Shown piece by piece: positions 44,613 to 52,944 of a DNA stretch of 64,000 bases (position 1 is the stretch's first letter; every line of letters starts with the position of its first letter). Source of the stretch: JAHCHG01 sp041745765 (GTDB lineage Bacteria; Acidobacteriota; Blastocatellia; Pyrinomonadales; Pyrinomonadaceae). A program made the position numbers and the translations under genes. The notes below the pieces were generated by a model. That model had not been told where the DNA came from. It saw nothing but the letters and a program-made list of their open reading frames with translations, and made no database searches. Where the stretch lies: assembly GCA_041745765.1 (NCBI GenBank), contig JBGTIH010000062.1, forward strand, positions 3,305 to 67,304, written 5' to 3'.

Positions 44613-45593
44613 TTACCAACCGAGAATATAAGCGAACATCAGCGGCGCAACGATTGACGCGTCGGATTCGACGATGAATTTCGGCGTATCAACCGCCAAT
44701 TTTCCCCAGGTGATTTTCTCGTTCGGAACCGCGCCTGAATAACTTCCGTAAGAAGTTGTCGAATCAGAAATCTGACAGAAATAACCCCAAACGGGAACGC
44801 TTTCGCGTTGTAAATCCTGATGCAGCATCGGCACGACGCAGATCGGAAAATCGCCCGCGATGCCGCCGCCGATCTGGAAAAACCCGATGGTCGAATCGTC
44901 AATCGCGTTTTCGGTGTACCAATCGGCGAGCATCATCATATATTCGATTCCGGTTTTGACCGTATGAACATTTTTCACATCGCCCGTGATGACGTGTCCG
45001 GCATACATATTCCCCATTGTTGAATCTTCCCAACCGGGAACAACCATCGGCAGATTTTTCTCCATCGCCGCATACATCCACGAATCTTTCAGATCAATCT
45101 GGTAATACTCTTCGAGCGCACCCGATTTCAAAACCTGATACATAAATTCGTGCGGAAAATAGCGTTTTCCTTCCGCGTCGGCTTTCGTCCAAACGTCAAC
45201 CATCGCTTTTTCAAGCCGCCGCATCGCTTCCATTTCGGGAATGCACGTATCGGTTACGCGGTTCATATGCCGGTCGAGCAAATCCTGTTCGTCCTGCGGC
45301 GTTAAATCTCTATAATCCGGCACTCGTTCGTAAAAATCGTGCGCGACGAGATTAAACAAATCTTCTTCCAGGTTCGCGCCCGTGCAGGAAATTACCTGCA
45401 CTTTGTCTTGCCGGATCATCTCCGCCAAAGACAATCCTAGTTCTGCTGAACTCATTGCACCGGCAAGAGTTATCATCATCTTGCCGCCGTTTTCTATGTG
45501 AGTTTTATAACCTTCCGCCGCGTCAATTAACGCCGCCGAATTGAAATGCCGAAAATGATGTTTGATAAATTCGCTGATTGTTTGATTATTCAT
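44613..45593 (-). CDS. Deoxyhypusine synthase-like protein
   Basis: 326 aa from the ATG at 45593 (a TTG eight codons upstream is possible). The fold is recognisable from MITLAGAMSSAELGLSLAEMIR, VQVISCTGANLEEDLFNLVAH, a C-terminal SGAVPNEKITWGKL and DASIVAPLMFAYIL. The WGK lysine corresponds to the enzyme-intermediate lysine of eukaryotic deoxyhypusine synthase (AVSWGKI). Bacteria lack eIF5A, so the acceptor is probably a small amine, as in homospermidine synthase-type homologues, or unknown. NAD-dependent spermidine cleavage is inferred from the family. Monocistronic. Confidence 0.88.
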   Translation of the reverse strand: MNNQTISEFIKHHFRHFNSAALIDAAEGYKTHIENGGKMMITLAGAMSSAELGLSLAEMIRQDKVQVISCTGANLEEDLFNLVAHDFYERVPDYRDLTPQDEQDLLDRHMNRVTDTCIPEMEAMRRLEKAMVDVWTKADAEGKRYFPHEFMYQVLKSGALEEYYQIDLKDSWMYAAMEKNLPMVVPGWEDSTMGNMYAGHVITGDVKNVHTVKTGIEYMMMLADWYTENAIDDSTIGFFQIGGGIAGDFPICVVPMLHQDLQRESVPVWGYFCQISDSTTSYGSYSGAVPNEKITWGKLAVDTPKFIVESDASIVAPLMFAYILGW

Positions 45594-45852
45594 AATAAAA
45601 TTAAAAAAGCCCTGCAACCGCCTACGGAAATCTTCCGCTATCGAACGCTTTTTCGCGGCTTCGGGAATATAAAATTAAGTTTTAATCTATATCAATTTAC
45701 TGCAAATTTGCAAACTTTACAGCTTTTAAGATTGCCGGAGAAAAGAGAAATGGAACGCAAATATACGTGGATTAGGCATTTTTTGCTGATTTTTATAAAA
45801 ACAATCAGCGTAAATCCGCTAAATCCGTGTTCATCCGCATCCCATTTCTTAT

Positions 45853-46428
45853 TTATTTCCGAGCAACTTCTTTCTGAATTTTCATAACTTCTGCTATTGA
45901 AGCGAGGATTTTCTCCGTGAAAGATTTCGGTTTTACTTCGCAAACGGCGTGCAGTCCGAGCAAAACGTGAACAACTTTGATCGCACACAACACGGTTTGA
46001 TCAACATCTTTAACCGAAAATTGCGGATTTATGCCGAGATTTACGCGCGCCGTTTCATCGCACCACGCATCGGCATTTTCGAGCGCGATGGCTTCGGCAA
46101 TTATTTTCGTGTCGGTTTCAGGCGGCAAATGCAGGATCATAGAACAATATTCGCCGTCCAAAGATAAATCGCTTTCCACACCGACCGTTTCGAGAAAACC
46201 TTCGCGCACGTCTTTTGCCATCGTCAGCAAAATCTTATAAGTTTCAGGAAATAATTCTTCCTGATCCTGAGGCGCAGAAATATGCCCGGAAATAGATAAA
46301 CCTTTTTCCTGTAACATTTTCCACGCCGACGGAATTCGCCAGGCGTGCAGTTTTGTCCCGCGAACAGGCGGACCGCCCGTTAATGCAAGTTCTCAGAATT
46401 TTTCCCAACGTCCGCGCCAACGACTCAT
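45853..46428 (-). pseudogene. Hypothetical gene interrupted by an in-frame TGA near its start
   Basis: A strong AAGGAG site lies 10 bases before ATG 46428. Eleven codons (MSRWRGRWEKF) are followed by TGA (46393-46395). The frame then continues openly (ELALTGGPPVRGTKLHAWRI, PSAWKMLQEKG...) through 179 codons to the stop at 45853. The peptide after the stop is as well formed as the rest, so the gene was built to start at 46428. A CGA (Arg) or TGG (Trp) to TGA change would explain it. Restart at the internal ATG 46317 would give 154 aa without a ribosome site. The product is a soluble alpha/beta protein with several cysteines; I recognise no family. Confidence 0.6.
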
Positions 46429-46438
46429 TTTGTTTGAA

Positions 46439-46445
46439 GCTCCTT
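46439..46445 (-). promoter_or_regulatory. Ribosome-binding site that fixes the start of the interrupted gene
   Basis: AAGGAGC on the minus strand, 10 bases before ATG 46428. It shows that the eleven codons before the in-frame TGA belong to the gene. Confidence 0.75.
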
Positions 46446-46507
46446 TATTTAATTTCTTAGAAACTGTTTTAAAACTCAATTGAATGACAATGTGTAAGGA
46501 GAGAATC

Positions 46508-46605
46508 TATCAACTGTCAATTATCAACTGTCAACTAAAATATCAGAAAAACCATCGCTTTATTTTCTGTAATTTTAGTGGATAGTTGAAAGTTTATAGT
46601 TGATA
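46508..46605. repeat. Heptamer snap-back (TATCAAC/GTTGATA type)
   Basis: Four TATCAAC/TGTCAAC units at 46508-46535 face four GTTGATA-like units at 46578-46605. They lie between the DUF4198 gene end and the interrupted gene, and could end the transporter operon transcript. Confidence 0.75.
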
Positions 46606-46694
46606 GTTTAGTCCACAAACTTTGTGCAATATTTGAGTTGTAAAATAGCTTTTCAGTTAAGTTATTCGTCAAAAGTGTCGTTTTCGGATTCAAA

Positions 46695-47480
46695 TTAAAT
46701 ATTAAAAGTAACCGAAGCCCAAAAACTTTCCCATTCAAAACTTTTCGCATTCGAGTGTTTTCTAATCAAATGCGAACGAACAAACCAATGTCCGTTTTGC
46801 GTGATTTCGATTTCGGCGAAACCATTTTCGTCCGTTCGCGTATGCGCCGAATACTTTCCGCCGTTTAAGTTTTCCGCGCCGTTTGAAACGCGCAGGTTTT
46901 CGACCGGTTTTCCTTCAAATAAAACCTGCACGCGCATAAGTTTAGCGGAAATTTCCGTTAAAACGATTTCAAATTTGTGACCGATTTTTCGAGTAAAAAC
47001 TTCCGTGTTTTCAGCGTTGTTTTTTACCAAAACCTTGGCAAATTTCGCATAACTTTCGCGCTGTTGCTCACCCGTTTCGCCGATCACGAAATCCGGCGCG
47101 GTGAACATTTGCGCCGCTTCGTCTTCGATATAATGCGCGAATCTGTCGGCTTCGAGCGTGATCGGATGCGGCAATAATTCGATTGCGGCGACAAACGCCG
47201 TCTTCGGTTTTTCTTCGACAATTGCCGTCAAAGATTTTCCTTCAACTGTAAAATTGGTGATATTTTGTACGCCGTTTTTCGATAAAACCCTGAATCCGGC
47301 GATTCTTTCCGTCATTACCGCAGAATCGCTGGCGGGAAAATCGTCGCCCGTATTGATCTCGATCTTCGTTTTCTCCGCCGTTTCATTTTTGCCGACGAGC
47401 CATAAATTATGCCCGAAAATCAAGCATAAAGAAGATAAAAAAGTCAGTATTTCAAGTAAATTAAAATTTTGAATTTCCAT
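46695..47480 (-). CDS. DUF4198 protein, nickel/cobalt-uptake associated
   Basis: 261 aa. The N-terminal hydrophobic segment (residues about 8-22) would expose GHNLWLVG after cleavage. That is close to the AHDLWL mature start of DUF4198 proteins, whose N-terminal His is thought to bind Ni or Co. The first beta-domain covers about 25-165. The second (about 170-261) contains LMRVQVLFEGKPVENLRVS and TDENGFAEIEITQNGHWFV, a transthyretin-like strand pattern. It starts 3 bases after the ATPase gene, so it is the last gene of the transporter operon. Periplasmic or membrane-anchored. Confidence 0.85.
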   Translation of the reverse strand: MEIQNFNLLEILTFLSSLCLIFGHNLWLVGKNETAEKTKIEINTGDDFPASDSAVMTERIAGFRVLSKNGVQNITNFTVEGKSLTAIVEEKPKTAFVAAIELLPHPITLEADRFAHYIEDEAAQMFTAPDFVIGETGEQQRESYAKFAKVLVKNNAENTEVFTRKIGHKFEIVLTEISAKLMRVQVLFEGKPVENLRVSNGAENLNGGKYSAHTRTDENGFAEIEITQNGHWFVRSHLIRKHSNAKSFEWESFWASVTFNI

Positions 47481-47483
47481 TTA

Positions 47484-48965
47484 TTATTTCTCCGATAAAA
47501 TTTCCAAACCGCCGTTTTGCATTGAAAAAACGCGGTGACACCAGCGTTTTAATAAATCGTGATCGTGGCTGACGAGGACGATTGCCGTGCCTTTTCGCGC
47601 GGTTTCGGCGAAAAGTTTCATAATGAGTTCGCCGCTCAAAACGTCGAGCGATGAGGTCGGTTCGTCCGCCGCGATGATTTTCGCCTCAGCCGTCAGAGCG
47701 CGGGCGATAGCGATGCGCTGGCATTGTCCGATTGAAAGTTCGGTCGGTCGCGCGTCTAAATTTACATTTTCCAGACCGACTTCGCCGAGTTTCTCTCTGG
47801 CAATTTCGCGCCGTTCAATTTTTAAAAATTTCTTCTTCCGGTGTTTTGCCGTCAAAGGTTCGGTGATGATTCGCCAGATCGCCCAACGCCGGTCAAGGCT
47901 TGCCAAAGAATCTTGAAAAACGGGCATAACAAAACCGTTTCGCGCGTTTCGGCTTAAAATTTTGCGCGTTTCGCCGTTTGAAACGAGTTCGCCGCCGAGA
48001 TAAATTTCGCCTCTTTTCGGGGTTTCAATCGTTGAAACAAGCCGCAGAAGAGTAGATTTTCCGCAGCCCGACGCGCCGTAGATTCCGACGATCTCGCCTT
48101 GTTTGATCTCTAAATTCAAACCTTCGATCAGTTCGTTTTGCCCGTAAAAATGACCGAGATTTCTTGTTTCCAAAACAGTTTTCGCGTTTTCCAAAATTTG
48201 CGCCGTTTCCCGGATTTTCAGATGCGAAACGGACAATAATTTTTTCGTATATGCGTGCTGCGGATTATGAAAAATATCACACGCCGCGCCGCTTTCGACG
48301 ATTTTGCCGTCAAACATTACGGCAATCCGGTCGGCGTATTTTTCGACTAATTTCAGATCATGGCTGATGAGCAGAACGGCAGTTTTCAGCTTTCGCAAAG
48401 ATTCCAAAACCGCTTGATTCAGCTCGGCATCGAGCGCGCTGGTCGGTTCGTCGGCGATAATCAATTTCGGCGAATGCGCCGCCGCCGCCGCGATTCCGGC
48501 GCGTTGCAGCATTCCGCCGCTCCAGGCGTTCGGAAATTGTCTGACTTTTGATTTTGCGTTTTCGATTTTGAGTTTTTCGAGCGAATTTTCAACCGCATTT
48601 TTCGGCGGAACAATTGAATGAACGCGCCACGCTTCACCGACAAAATCGCCGACCGTCGCTAGCGGATTACAAGCCGAAAACGGGTCTTGCGCAACAAATC
48701 CGATGACCAAACCGCGCAATTTTCGCAAAGTTTTTGCGCTCGAATTTATGATTTCTTTCCCGTTCGCAAAGATCGTGCCGTCAATTTTAGTTTTCGGCGG
48801 AAGAACGCCGAGCGCGGCGCGAGCCAGAGTTGATTTTCCGCAGCCCGATTCCCCGACGAGCGCGAAACATTCGCCCGCCGGTATCGAAAACGAAACCTCG
48901 TCGAGTGCCCGTTTGCCGTTCGGATATGTTACCGAAACTTGTTGAAAATCAAGAACTTTGGACAT
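47484..48965 (-). CDS. Fused double ATPase of a nickel/peptide ABC importer (NikD-NikE/DppD-DppF type)
   Basis: 493 aa from the ATG at 48965; an ATG six codons earlier lies inside a repeat arm. Two complete ABC domains are present. The first has Walker A GESGCGKST, signature WSGGMLQR and Walker B IIADEPTSALD. The second has Walker A GASGCGKST, signature LSIGQCQR and Walker B IAADEPTSSLD. A short linker around residue 255 joins them. It energises the permeases encoded upstream. No ribosome site is seen: the 106-base palindromic repeat ends 7 bases before the start, having separated this gene from the permease gene. Confidence 0.93.
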   Translation of the reverse strand: MSKVLDFQQVSVTYPNGKRALDEVSFSIPAGECFALVGESGCGKSTLARAALGVLPPKTKIDGTIFANGKEIINSSAKTLRKLRGLVIGFVAQDPFSACNPLATVGDFVGEAWRVHSIVPPKNAVENSLEKLKIENAKSKVRQFPNAWSGGMLQRAGIAAAAAHSPKLIIADEPTSALDAELNQAVLESLRKLKTAVLLISHDLKLVEKYADRIAVMFDGKIVESGAACDIFHNPQHAYTKKLLSVSHLKIRETAQILENAKTVLETRNLGHFYGQNELIEGLNLEIKQGEIVGIYGASGCGKSTLLRLVSTIETPKRGEIYLGGELVSNGETRKILSRNARNGFVMPVFQDSLASLDRRWAIWRIITEPLTAKHRKKKFLKIERREIAREKLGEVGLENVNLDARPTELSIGQCQRIAIARALTAEAKIIAADEPTSSLDVLSGELIMKLFAETARKGTAIVLVSHDHDLLKRWCHRVFSMQNGGLEILSEK

Positions 48966-48972
48966 TTCTAAA

Positions 48973-49078
48973 GTCAGAACCATCTGCGGTAGCGGATGGT
49001 TAAAAATAACTTTTCAAACCTTGGCAAATAACTCAAATTTTCGAGTTGAACCGCCCGCTACCGCAGACGGTTCTGACC
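48973..49078 (-). repeat. Palindromic element upstream of the ATPase gene (second copy)
   Basis: GTCAGAACCATCTGCGGTAG (from 48973, arm to 49001) pairs with the right arm 49049-49078. Read on the minus strand it has the same order of arm types as the lysS copy. Each arm differs from its lysS counterpart at only one or two positions, while the centre diverges in length and sequence (106 versus 96 nt). Confidence 0.85.
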
Positions 49079-49129
49079 TGTATATACAAATATCTGCGTC
49101 CATCTGCGTTAATCTGCGGTTAAATTTTC

Positions 49130-49999
49130 CTATTCCGTCACATCCCGCAGAGCATTTCCGGTCAAATTTGCCGACATTACCGAAAGAAAAATCGCCAGCG
49201 CGGGCGCGAACAGCAGCCACGGCGCGAATGTAAAAAACGAACGCGATTCGGCGAGCATCGCGCCCCATTCGGCGTTCGGCGGCTGAACTCCCAAACCGAG
49301 AAAAGAAAGCGACGCGAGCAAAATAATTATTCCGCCGAGATCGAGCGTCGCCACAATTAACATTTGAACGAAAACCTGCGGAAAAATATGTCCGATGACG
49401 ATTTTTATCCAGCTGATTCCGCACAAACGCGCGACGATGACATCTTTTCTCTGTATTGAAATCCGCACAAACGAGCGCGCCAGACGCGTGTAAAAAGCCA
49501 GCGACGATACAAAGATCGCAAGCAACAGATTTTCAAAACCGACACCGAGAACGCCGACGATTCCCAGAGCTAAAACAATCGGCGGAAGCGCGAGAAAAAC
49601 GTCAATCACGCGCATCGCGGCTGCGTCAATAATGCCGCCGATCATTCCGAAAAATGTTCCGAGCGCAATACTGACCAGCAGAATTAAACTCAAAACCAGA
49701 ATTGCCGAACCGAGCGAACGAAGCCCGCCGCTCGCGATCCGCGTCAACAAATCGCGCCCGAACTGGTCTGTTCCGAACGGATGCGTCAGACTTGGCGAAA
49801 GCAATTTTGCACCCGCAATTTGTTCGTCGGGCGAAAACGGCGAAACGAACGGATAAAGAATGACGAAAATTATCAATATCAATCCGACAAAAATTGCGAA
49901 ACGCGCCGTTCGTTTTGTCCAGAGTTTTGCCAAAACGTGTTCGGTCGAAAATACCGGAATTTCTGTTCCGCGTTTCCAGAATGTCTCCAGCACGTTCAT
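49130..49999 (-). CDS. Nickel/peptide ABC transporter permease (NikC/DppC type)
   Basis: 289 aa with six helices. An N-terminal anchor (about 33-55) is followed by the cytoplasm-facing HPFGTDQFGRDLLTR block typical of OppC/DppC/NikC. The EAA coupling loop reads ARLCGISWIKIVIGHIFPQV (about 197-216). The start ATG overlaps the stop of the partner permease by one base (TGATG), so translation is coupled. It forms the membrane channel with the adjacent NikB-type protein. About 150 bases, including the palindromic repeat, separate it from the ATPase gene. Confidence 0.93.
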   Translation of the reverse strand: MNVLETFWKRGTEIPVFSTEHVLAKLWTKRTARFAIFVGLILIIFVILYPFVSPFSPDEQIAGAKLLSPSLTHPFGTDQFGRDLLTRIASGGLRSLGSAILVLSLILLVSIALGTFFGMIGGIIDAAAMRVIDVFLALPPIVLALGIVGVLGVGFENLLLAIFVSSLAFYTRLARSFVRISIQRKDVIVARLCGISWIKIVIGHIFPQVFVQMLIVATLDLGGIIILLASLSFLGLGVQPPNAEWGAMLAESRSFFTFAPWLLFAPALAIFLSVMSANLTGNALRDVTE

Positions 50000-50949
50000 C
50001 AGTTTTGTGCCTCGCTGATTCGCGGATCAATCAATGCGCTTATTACATCAACCAAAAAATTCGCCGCCACATAAACAAGCGTCGCAAAAACGATAAAGCC
50101 TTGCACGACCGGCAGATCACGCGCCGCGACCGCTTCGACGGCAAACGAGCCGATACCGTTCCAGGAAAAAACCGTTTCGACAATCGCCGCGCCGCCGAGC
50201 AGAGAACCGATGCCGACACCGACGACCGTCAAAAAAGGCAAAAGCGCATTCGGCAAAGCATATCGCCACAAAATTCGCCAACGCGTCGCGCCTCGCGCCT
50301 GCGCCATAAAAGAATATTCCGCCGACATTTTTTCGAGCAGATTGGCACGCAGAATCTGCGTCCAATCGAGCGCACGCGCCGTTGCCAGACAAATCGCCGG
50401 AAGCCAAACGTCCGCCAAAGAAGTCGAAGAAATAACTTTTCCGATGCCGAAACCGACGACGACAAATTGCAGTAGAAAAAGCCCGAGCAGAAACGACGGA
50501 ATCGCCGCGCCGGTTTGAGTTAGAAATTTAATCAGATGATCGGGAAATTTGTCGGCAAAATAAACGCTTGTCAGGCTCAAAACGAGCGAAAAGGAAATCG
50601 CCAAAACGAGCGAAACACTTGCCAGCATAACGGTTGCGGGAATTCTGCTGCCGATCTCGGCGGAAACCGATCTGCCGTTTTTATACGAATTGGAAAAATC
50701 TCCGCGAACCGCTTTGGCGAGCCAATCGAAATATTGAATGGTTAAAGGACGATCTAAATTCAATTCCGCCCGAACCGCCGCGATTTCCGCCGGAGTCGGA
50801 TTTTCAACGCCGCGCGATTGCAAGATCCGTTCCGGCGGATCGCCCGGCGCTAAGGGAAGCAAGCCCCAAATCAAAAGAGACGCCCCGAGCATTGCCAGAA
50901 TTGCTTGCCCGGCGAGAGTTAATATTTTTTTGAAAATCGAATTTTTCAC
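49999..50949 (-). CDS. Nickel/peptide ABC transporter permease (NikB/DppB type)
   Basis: 316 aa. The N-terminal OppB/DppB-type region includes LLIWGLLPLAPGDPPERIL and the periplasmic LNLDRPLTIQYFDWL loop. Six helices are present. The coupling motif is YSFMAQARGATRWRILWRYALPNAL (about 226-250). It lies 6 bases after the binding-protein gene and overlaps the next permease gene by one base. Family membership covers dipeptide, oligopeptide and nickel importers; nickel is preferred from the DUF4198 and NikR context. Confidence 0.93.
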   Translation of the reverse strand: MKNSIFKKILTLAGQAILAMLGASLLIWGLLPLAPGDPPERILQSRGVENPTPAEIAAVRAELNLDRPLTIQYFDWLAKAVRGDFSNSYKNGRSVSAEIGSRIPATVMLASVSLVLAISFSLVLSLTSVYFADKFPDHLIKFLTQTGAAIPSFLLGLFLLQFVVVGFGIGKVISSTSLADVWLPAICLATARALDWTQILRANLLEKMSAEYSFMAQARGATRWRILWRYALPNALLPFLTVVGVGIGSLLGGAAIVETVFSWNGIGSFAVEAVAARDLPVVQGFIVFATLVYVAANFLVDVISALIDPRISEAQN

Positions 50950-50955
50950 TAAACT

Positions 50956-52509
50956 TTAATCGGCTTTTGTTTCAAAAGTTATATGAAACATCTGCGGCGA
51001 CGGCTGATAATTTTTGAATCTTTTGCCGACGACGGCTTTCGAACGCGAAAATCCGAGCCGCACGAGATAGGCTTTTTCGGTAATGATTATATCTTGAATT
51101 TCGCCTAAAATTTTGTTTCGCTCTGTTTCGTCAAATGTTCGGCTCAAAGTTTTAATTCGTTCGTCGAGTTCTGCGTCTGAAATTCCCGAATGATTTTCTT
51201 CGGAATCGCTCGCATAATATCTCTGCAAGATCGGATCGGTTGCGCCGCCCGTCGTCAGATTTCCGTTTCCGAGAATATAAAAATTCCACGTTTTCGACAG
51301 TTTCAATTCACTCTGAATATCATCAACCTGCCGGATTTTAATAGCGAAACCGATTTGCCGAAGCTGCGCCTGAAGCGCGATGGCGAGTGCGGAAAAATCG
51401 GCTTGCTGCGAGTAAATAAGAATTTCCGCTTCGAGTTTTTTGCCGTTCTTTTCGCGGATTCCGGTTGAATTTGCAATCCAGCCGCTTTCGTCCAGAAGTT
51501 TTTTCGCCTGTTCAAAATCGGTTTTCTGATTCGGCTTTGCCCAGGGGAAATTCGGCGCGTAAAAACCATTCGCGGGCAGATAAATGCCGTCCATCGTTTC
51601 CACGGCGAGCGATTCGTAATTTATACCGAAACTGACGGCGCGGCGCACGCGTTCGTCGTCGAACGGCGCGATTTTCGTGTTAAAAAACAAACTCGGTCCG
51701 CCCGTAGATTTGTCGCTCAATTTGAAAAAAGCGTCATCGCGATTTTCGAGCATTCGTTTATTCTGCGTTTGCGGATAGAGCGAAATATCGGCTTCACCGT
51801 TTTGCACGGCGAGAATCCGCGCTTGCGGATCGCTGACGAAAATAATCGAAACGCGCTCAAAAGGCGGCGTTCCCTGCCGGTAATACTCGTTTATTTCCAT
51901 CAGCATTTCGCGTTCATCAACCGCCGCGATTTTATACGCACCCGTATAAACGCCTTTTCCCGCAAGTTTTAGCGTATCTGCTTCGACCTCTTCGACCGTT
52001 TCCACGTCATAGATCGGAAAAACCGTTTCGTCCGCCAGAGCCGAAGGAACGCTCGGGTTGGGAACTTCGGTCGTCAAAATAATTTCGTTTTCGCCCGTGT
52101 TTTTCGCGCTCGCTTTGCCCATCGCGACCTTTGTTTCGGGCGATTTTTCCAGATGCCGGTTCATCGCGCGGGCAAAGATTTCCGCCGTCAGAGGTTTTCC
52201 GTTTTGAAATTTGATGTTCGGACGAAGTTTGAGTTTCCAGTTTAATTTATCAATCTGTTCAAACGATTCGAGCAGCCACGGCTTGATTTTTCCGTCGGAA
52301 TCGAGCCGCGCGGGAAGCTCCGCCGCGCCGAATTCGACCAGAAAATAATGCGCCGATTTAAGCGGATCGAGATGCTGAATCTTAAACGGCGTAACGACGC
52401 GCAGATGATTTGCGTCAGATATTTGATTCGTTTCAGACGAATTTTGACACGCCGAAAATAAGCAAATTAGTGCTGAGATCAGCGTGAAAATTGAAAAATA
52501 TGATTTCAT
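50956..52509 (-). CDS. Lipoprotein substrate-binding protein, family 5 (NikA/DppA type)
   Basis: 517 aa. A lipobox around LFSAC places the lipid at residue 21. The SBP_bac_5 fold shows in WKLKLRPNIKFQNGKPLTAEIFARAMNRH, FNTKIAPFDDERVRRAVSFGINYESLA and the C-terminal YLVRLGFSRSKAV. As an inner-membrane-anchored receptor it would hand ligand to the two permeases just downstream. NikA and peptide-binding proteins cannot be separated by motif alone. Context (DUF4198, NikR-type dyad) points to nickel or a nickel chelate. A 435-base gap with a MITE-like element separates it from the TonB receptor gene. Confidence 0.92.
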   Translation of the reverse strand: MKSYFSIFTLISALICLFSACQNSSETNQISDANHLRVVTPFKIQHLDPLKSAHYFLVEFGAAELPARLDSDGKIKPWLLESFEQIDKLNWKLKLRPNIKFQNGKPLTAEIFARAMNRHLEKSPETKVAMGKASAKNTGENEIILTTEVPNPSVPSALADETVFPIYDVETVEEVEADTLKLAGKGVYTGAYKIAAVDEREMLMEINEYYRQGTPPFERVSIIFVSDPQARILAVQNGEADISLYPQTQNKRMLENRDDAFFKLSDKSTGGPSLFFNTKIAPFDDERVRRAVSFGINYESLAVETMDGIYLPANGFYAPNFPWAKPNQKTDFEQAKKLLDESGWIANSTGIREKNGKKLEAEILIYSQQADFSALAIALQAQLRQIGFAIKIRQVDDIQSELKLSKTWNFYILGNGNLTTGGATDPILQRYYASDSEENHSGISDAELDERIKTLSRTFDETERNKILGEIQDIIITEKAYLVRLGFSRSKAVVGKRFKNYQPSPQMFHITFETKAD

Positions 52510-52944
52510 TTAATTAGACATTATCGGAAATAAGATTGCTCCATTTCAATAACTTTTTTCTTTTGGCATTCCTTTAAATTGCCGTTGGCTTATGGTGTGT
52601 TCAAAATAAATCCGGTAATAAAAAGAAAGGCTTTCGGCTGGGAGCGCGGGCACCCTGCCTGCACCGTTCGAGGCTTGGCGAGAACGGCACGCGCCCGTTT
52701 GTCACCGATAAACTTTCGAGTAATCAAGGCGTGCGTCCGTTCCTTGCTTCGCTCTGAACGGACGGGCAGGCAAGATGCCTGCGCTCCCGACGTAAATGCT
52801 AACTTTTTTATTACGGCTTTTATTTTTTCAATGAACATTAGCCAACGATAAGTTGATTCAAAACAAGGATTTAGACGAATAAATAAAAATTTTACCTTTT
52901 TTACCTGGCTTTAGCCTACAGGCACTAAGAATATACAAACCTTA
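52510..52944. other. Gap between TonB receptor and binding-protein genes
   Basis: 435 bases. Most is the inverted-repeat element 52640-52788. I saw no gene and no clear terminator in the remainder, so read-through from the receptor gene into the ABC genes remains possible. Confidence 0.5.
52640..52788. repeat. MITE-like element with 23-bp terminal inverted repeats
   Basis: GGGAGCGCGGGCACCCTGCC (to 52662) matches the reverse complement of 52766-52788 at 20 of 23 positions. An inner TCCGTTC/GAACGGA stem is present. About 149 bp, GC-rich compared with its surroundings. Such GGGAGCG...CGCTCCC elements are familiar to me as dispersed repeats in acidobacterial genomes (recollection). Confidence 0.7.

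Noticed and set aside
52579..52851. Open frames across the element between receptor and binding-protein genes
   Set aside because: They are translations of the inverted repeat, lack a ribosome site and coding character, and exist on both strands.
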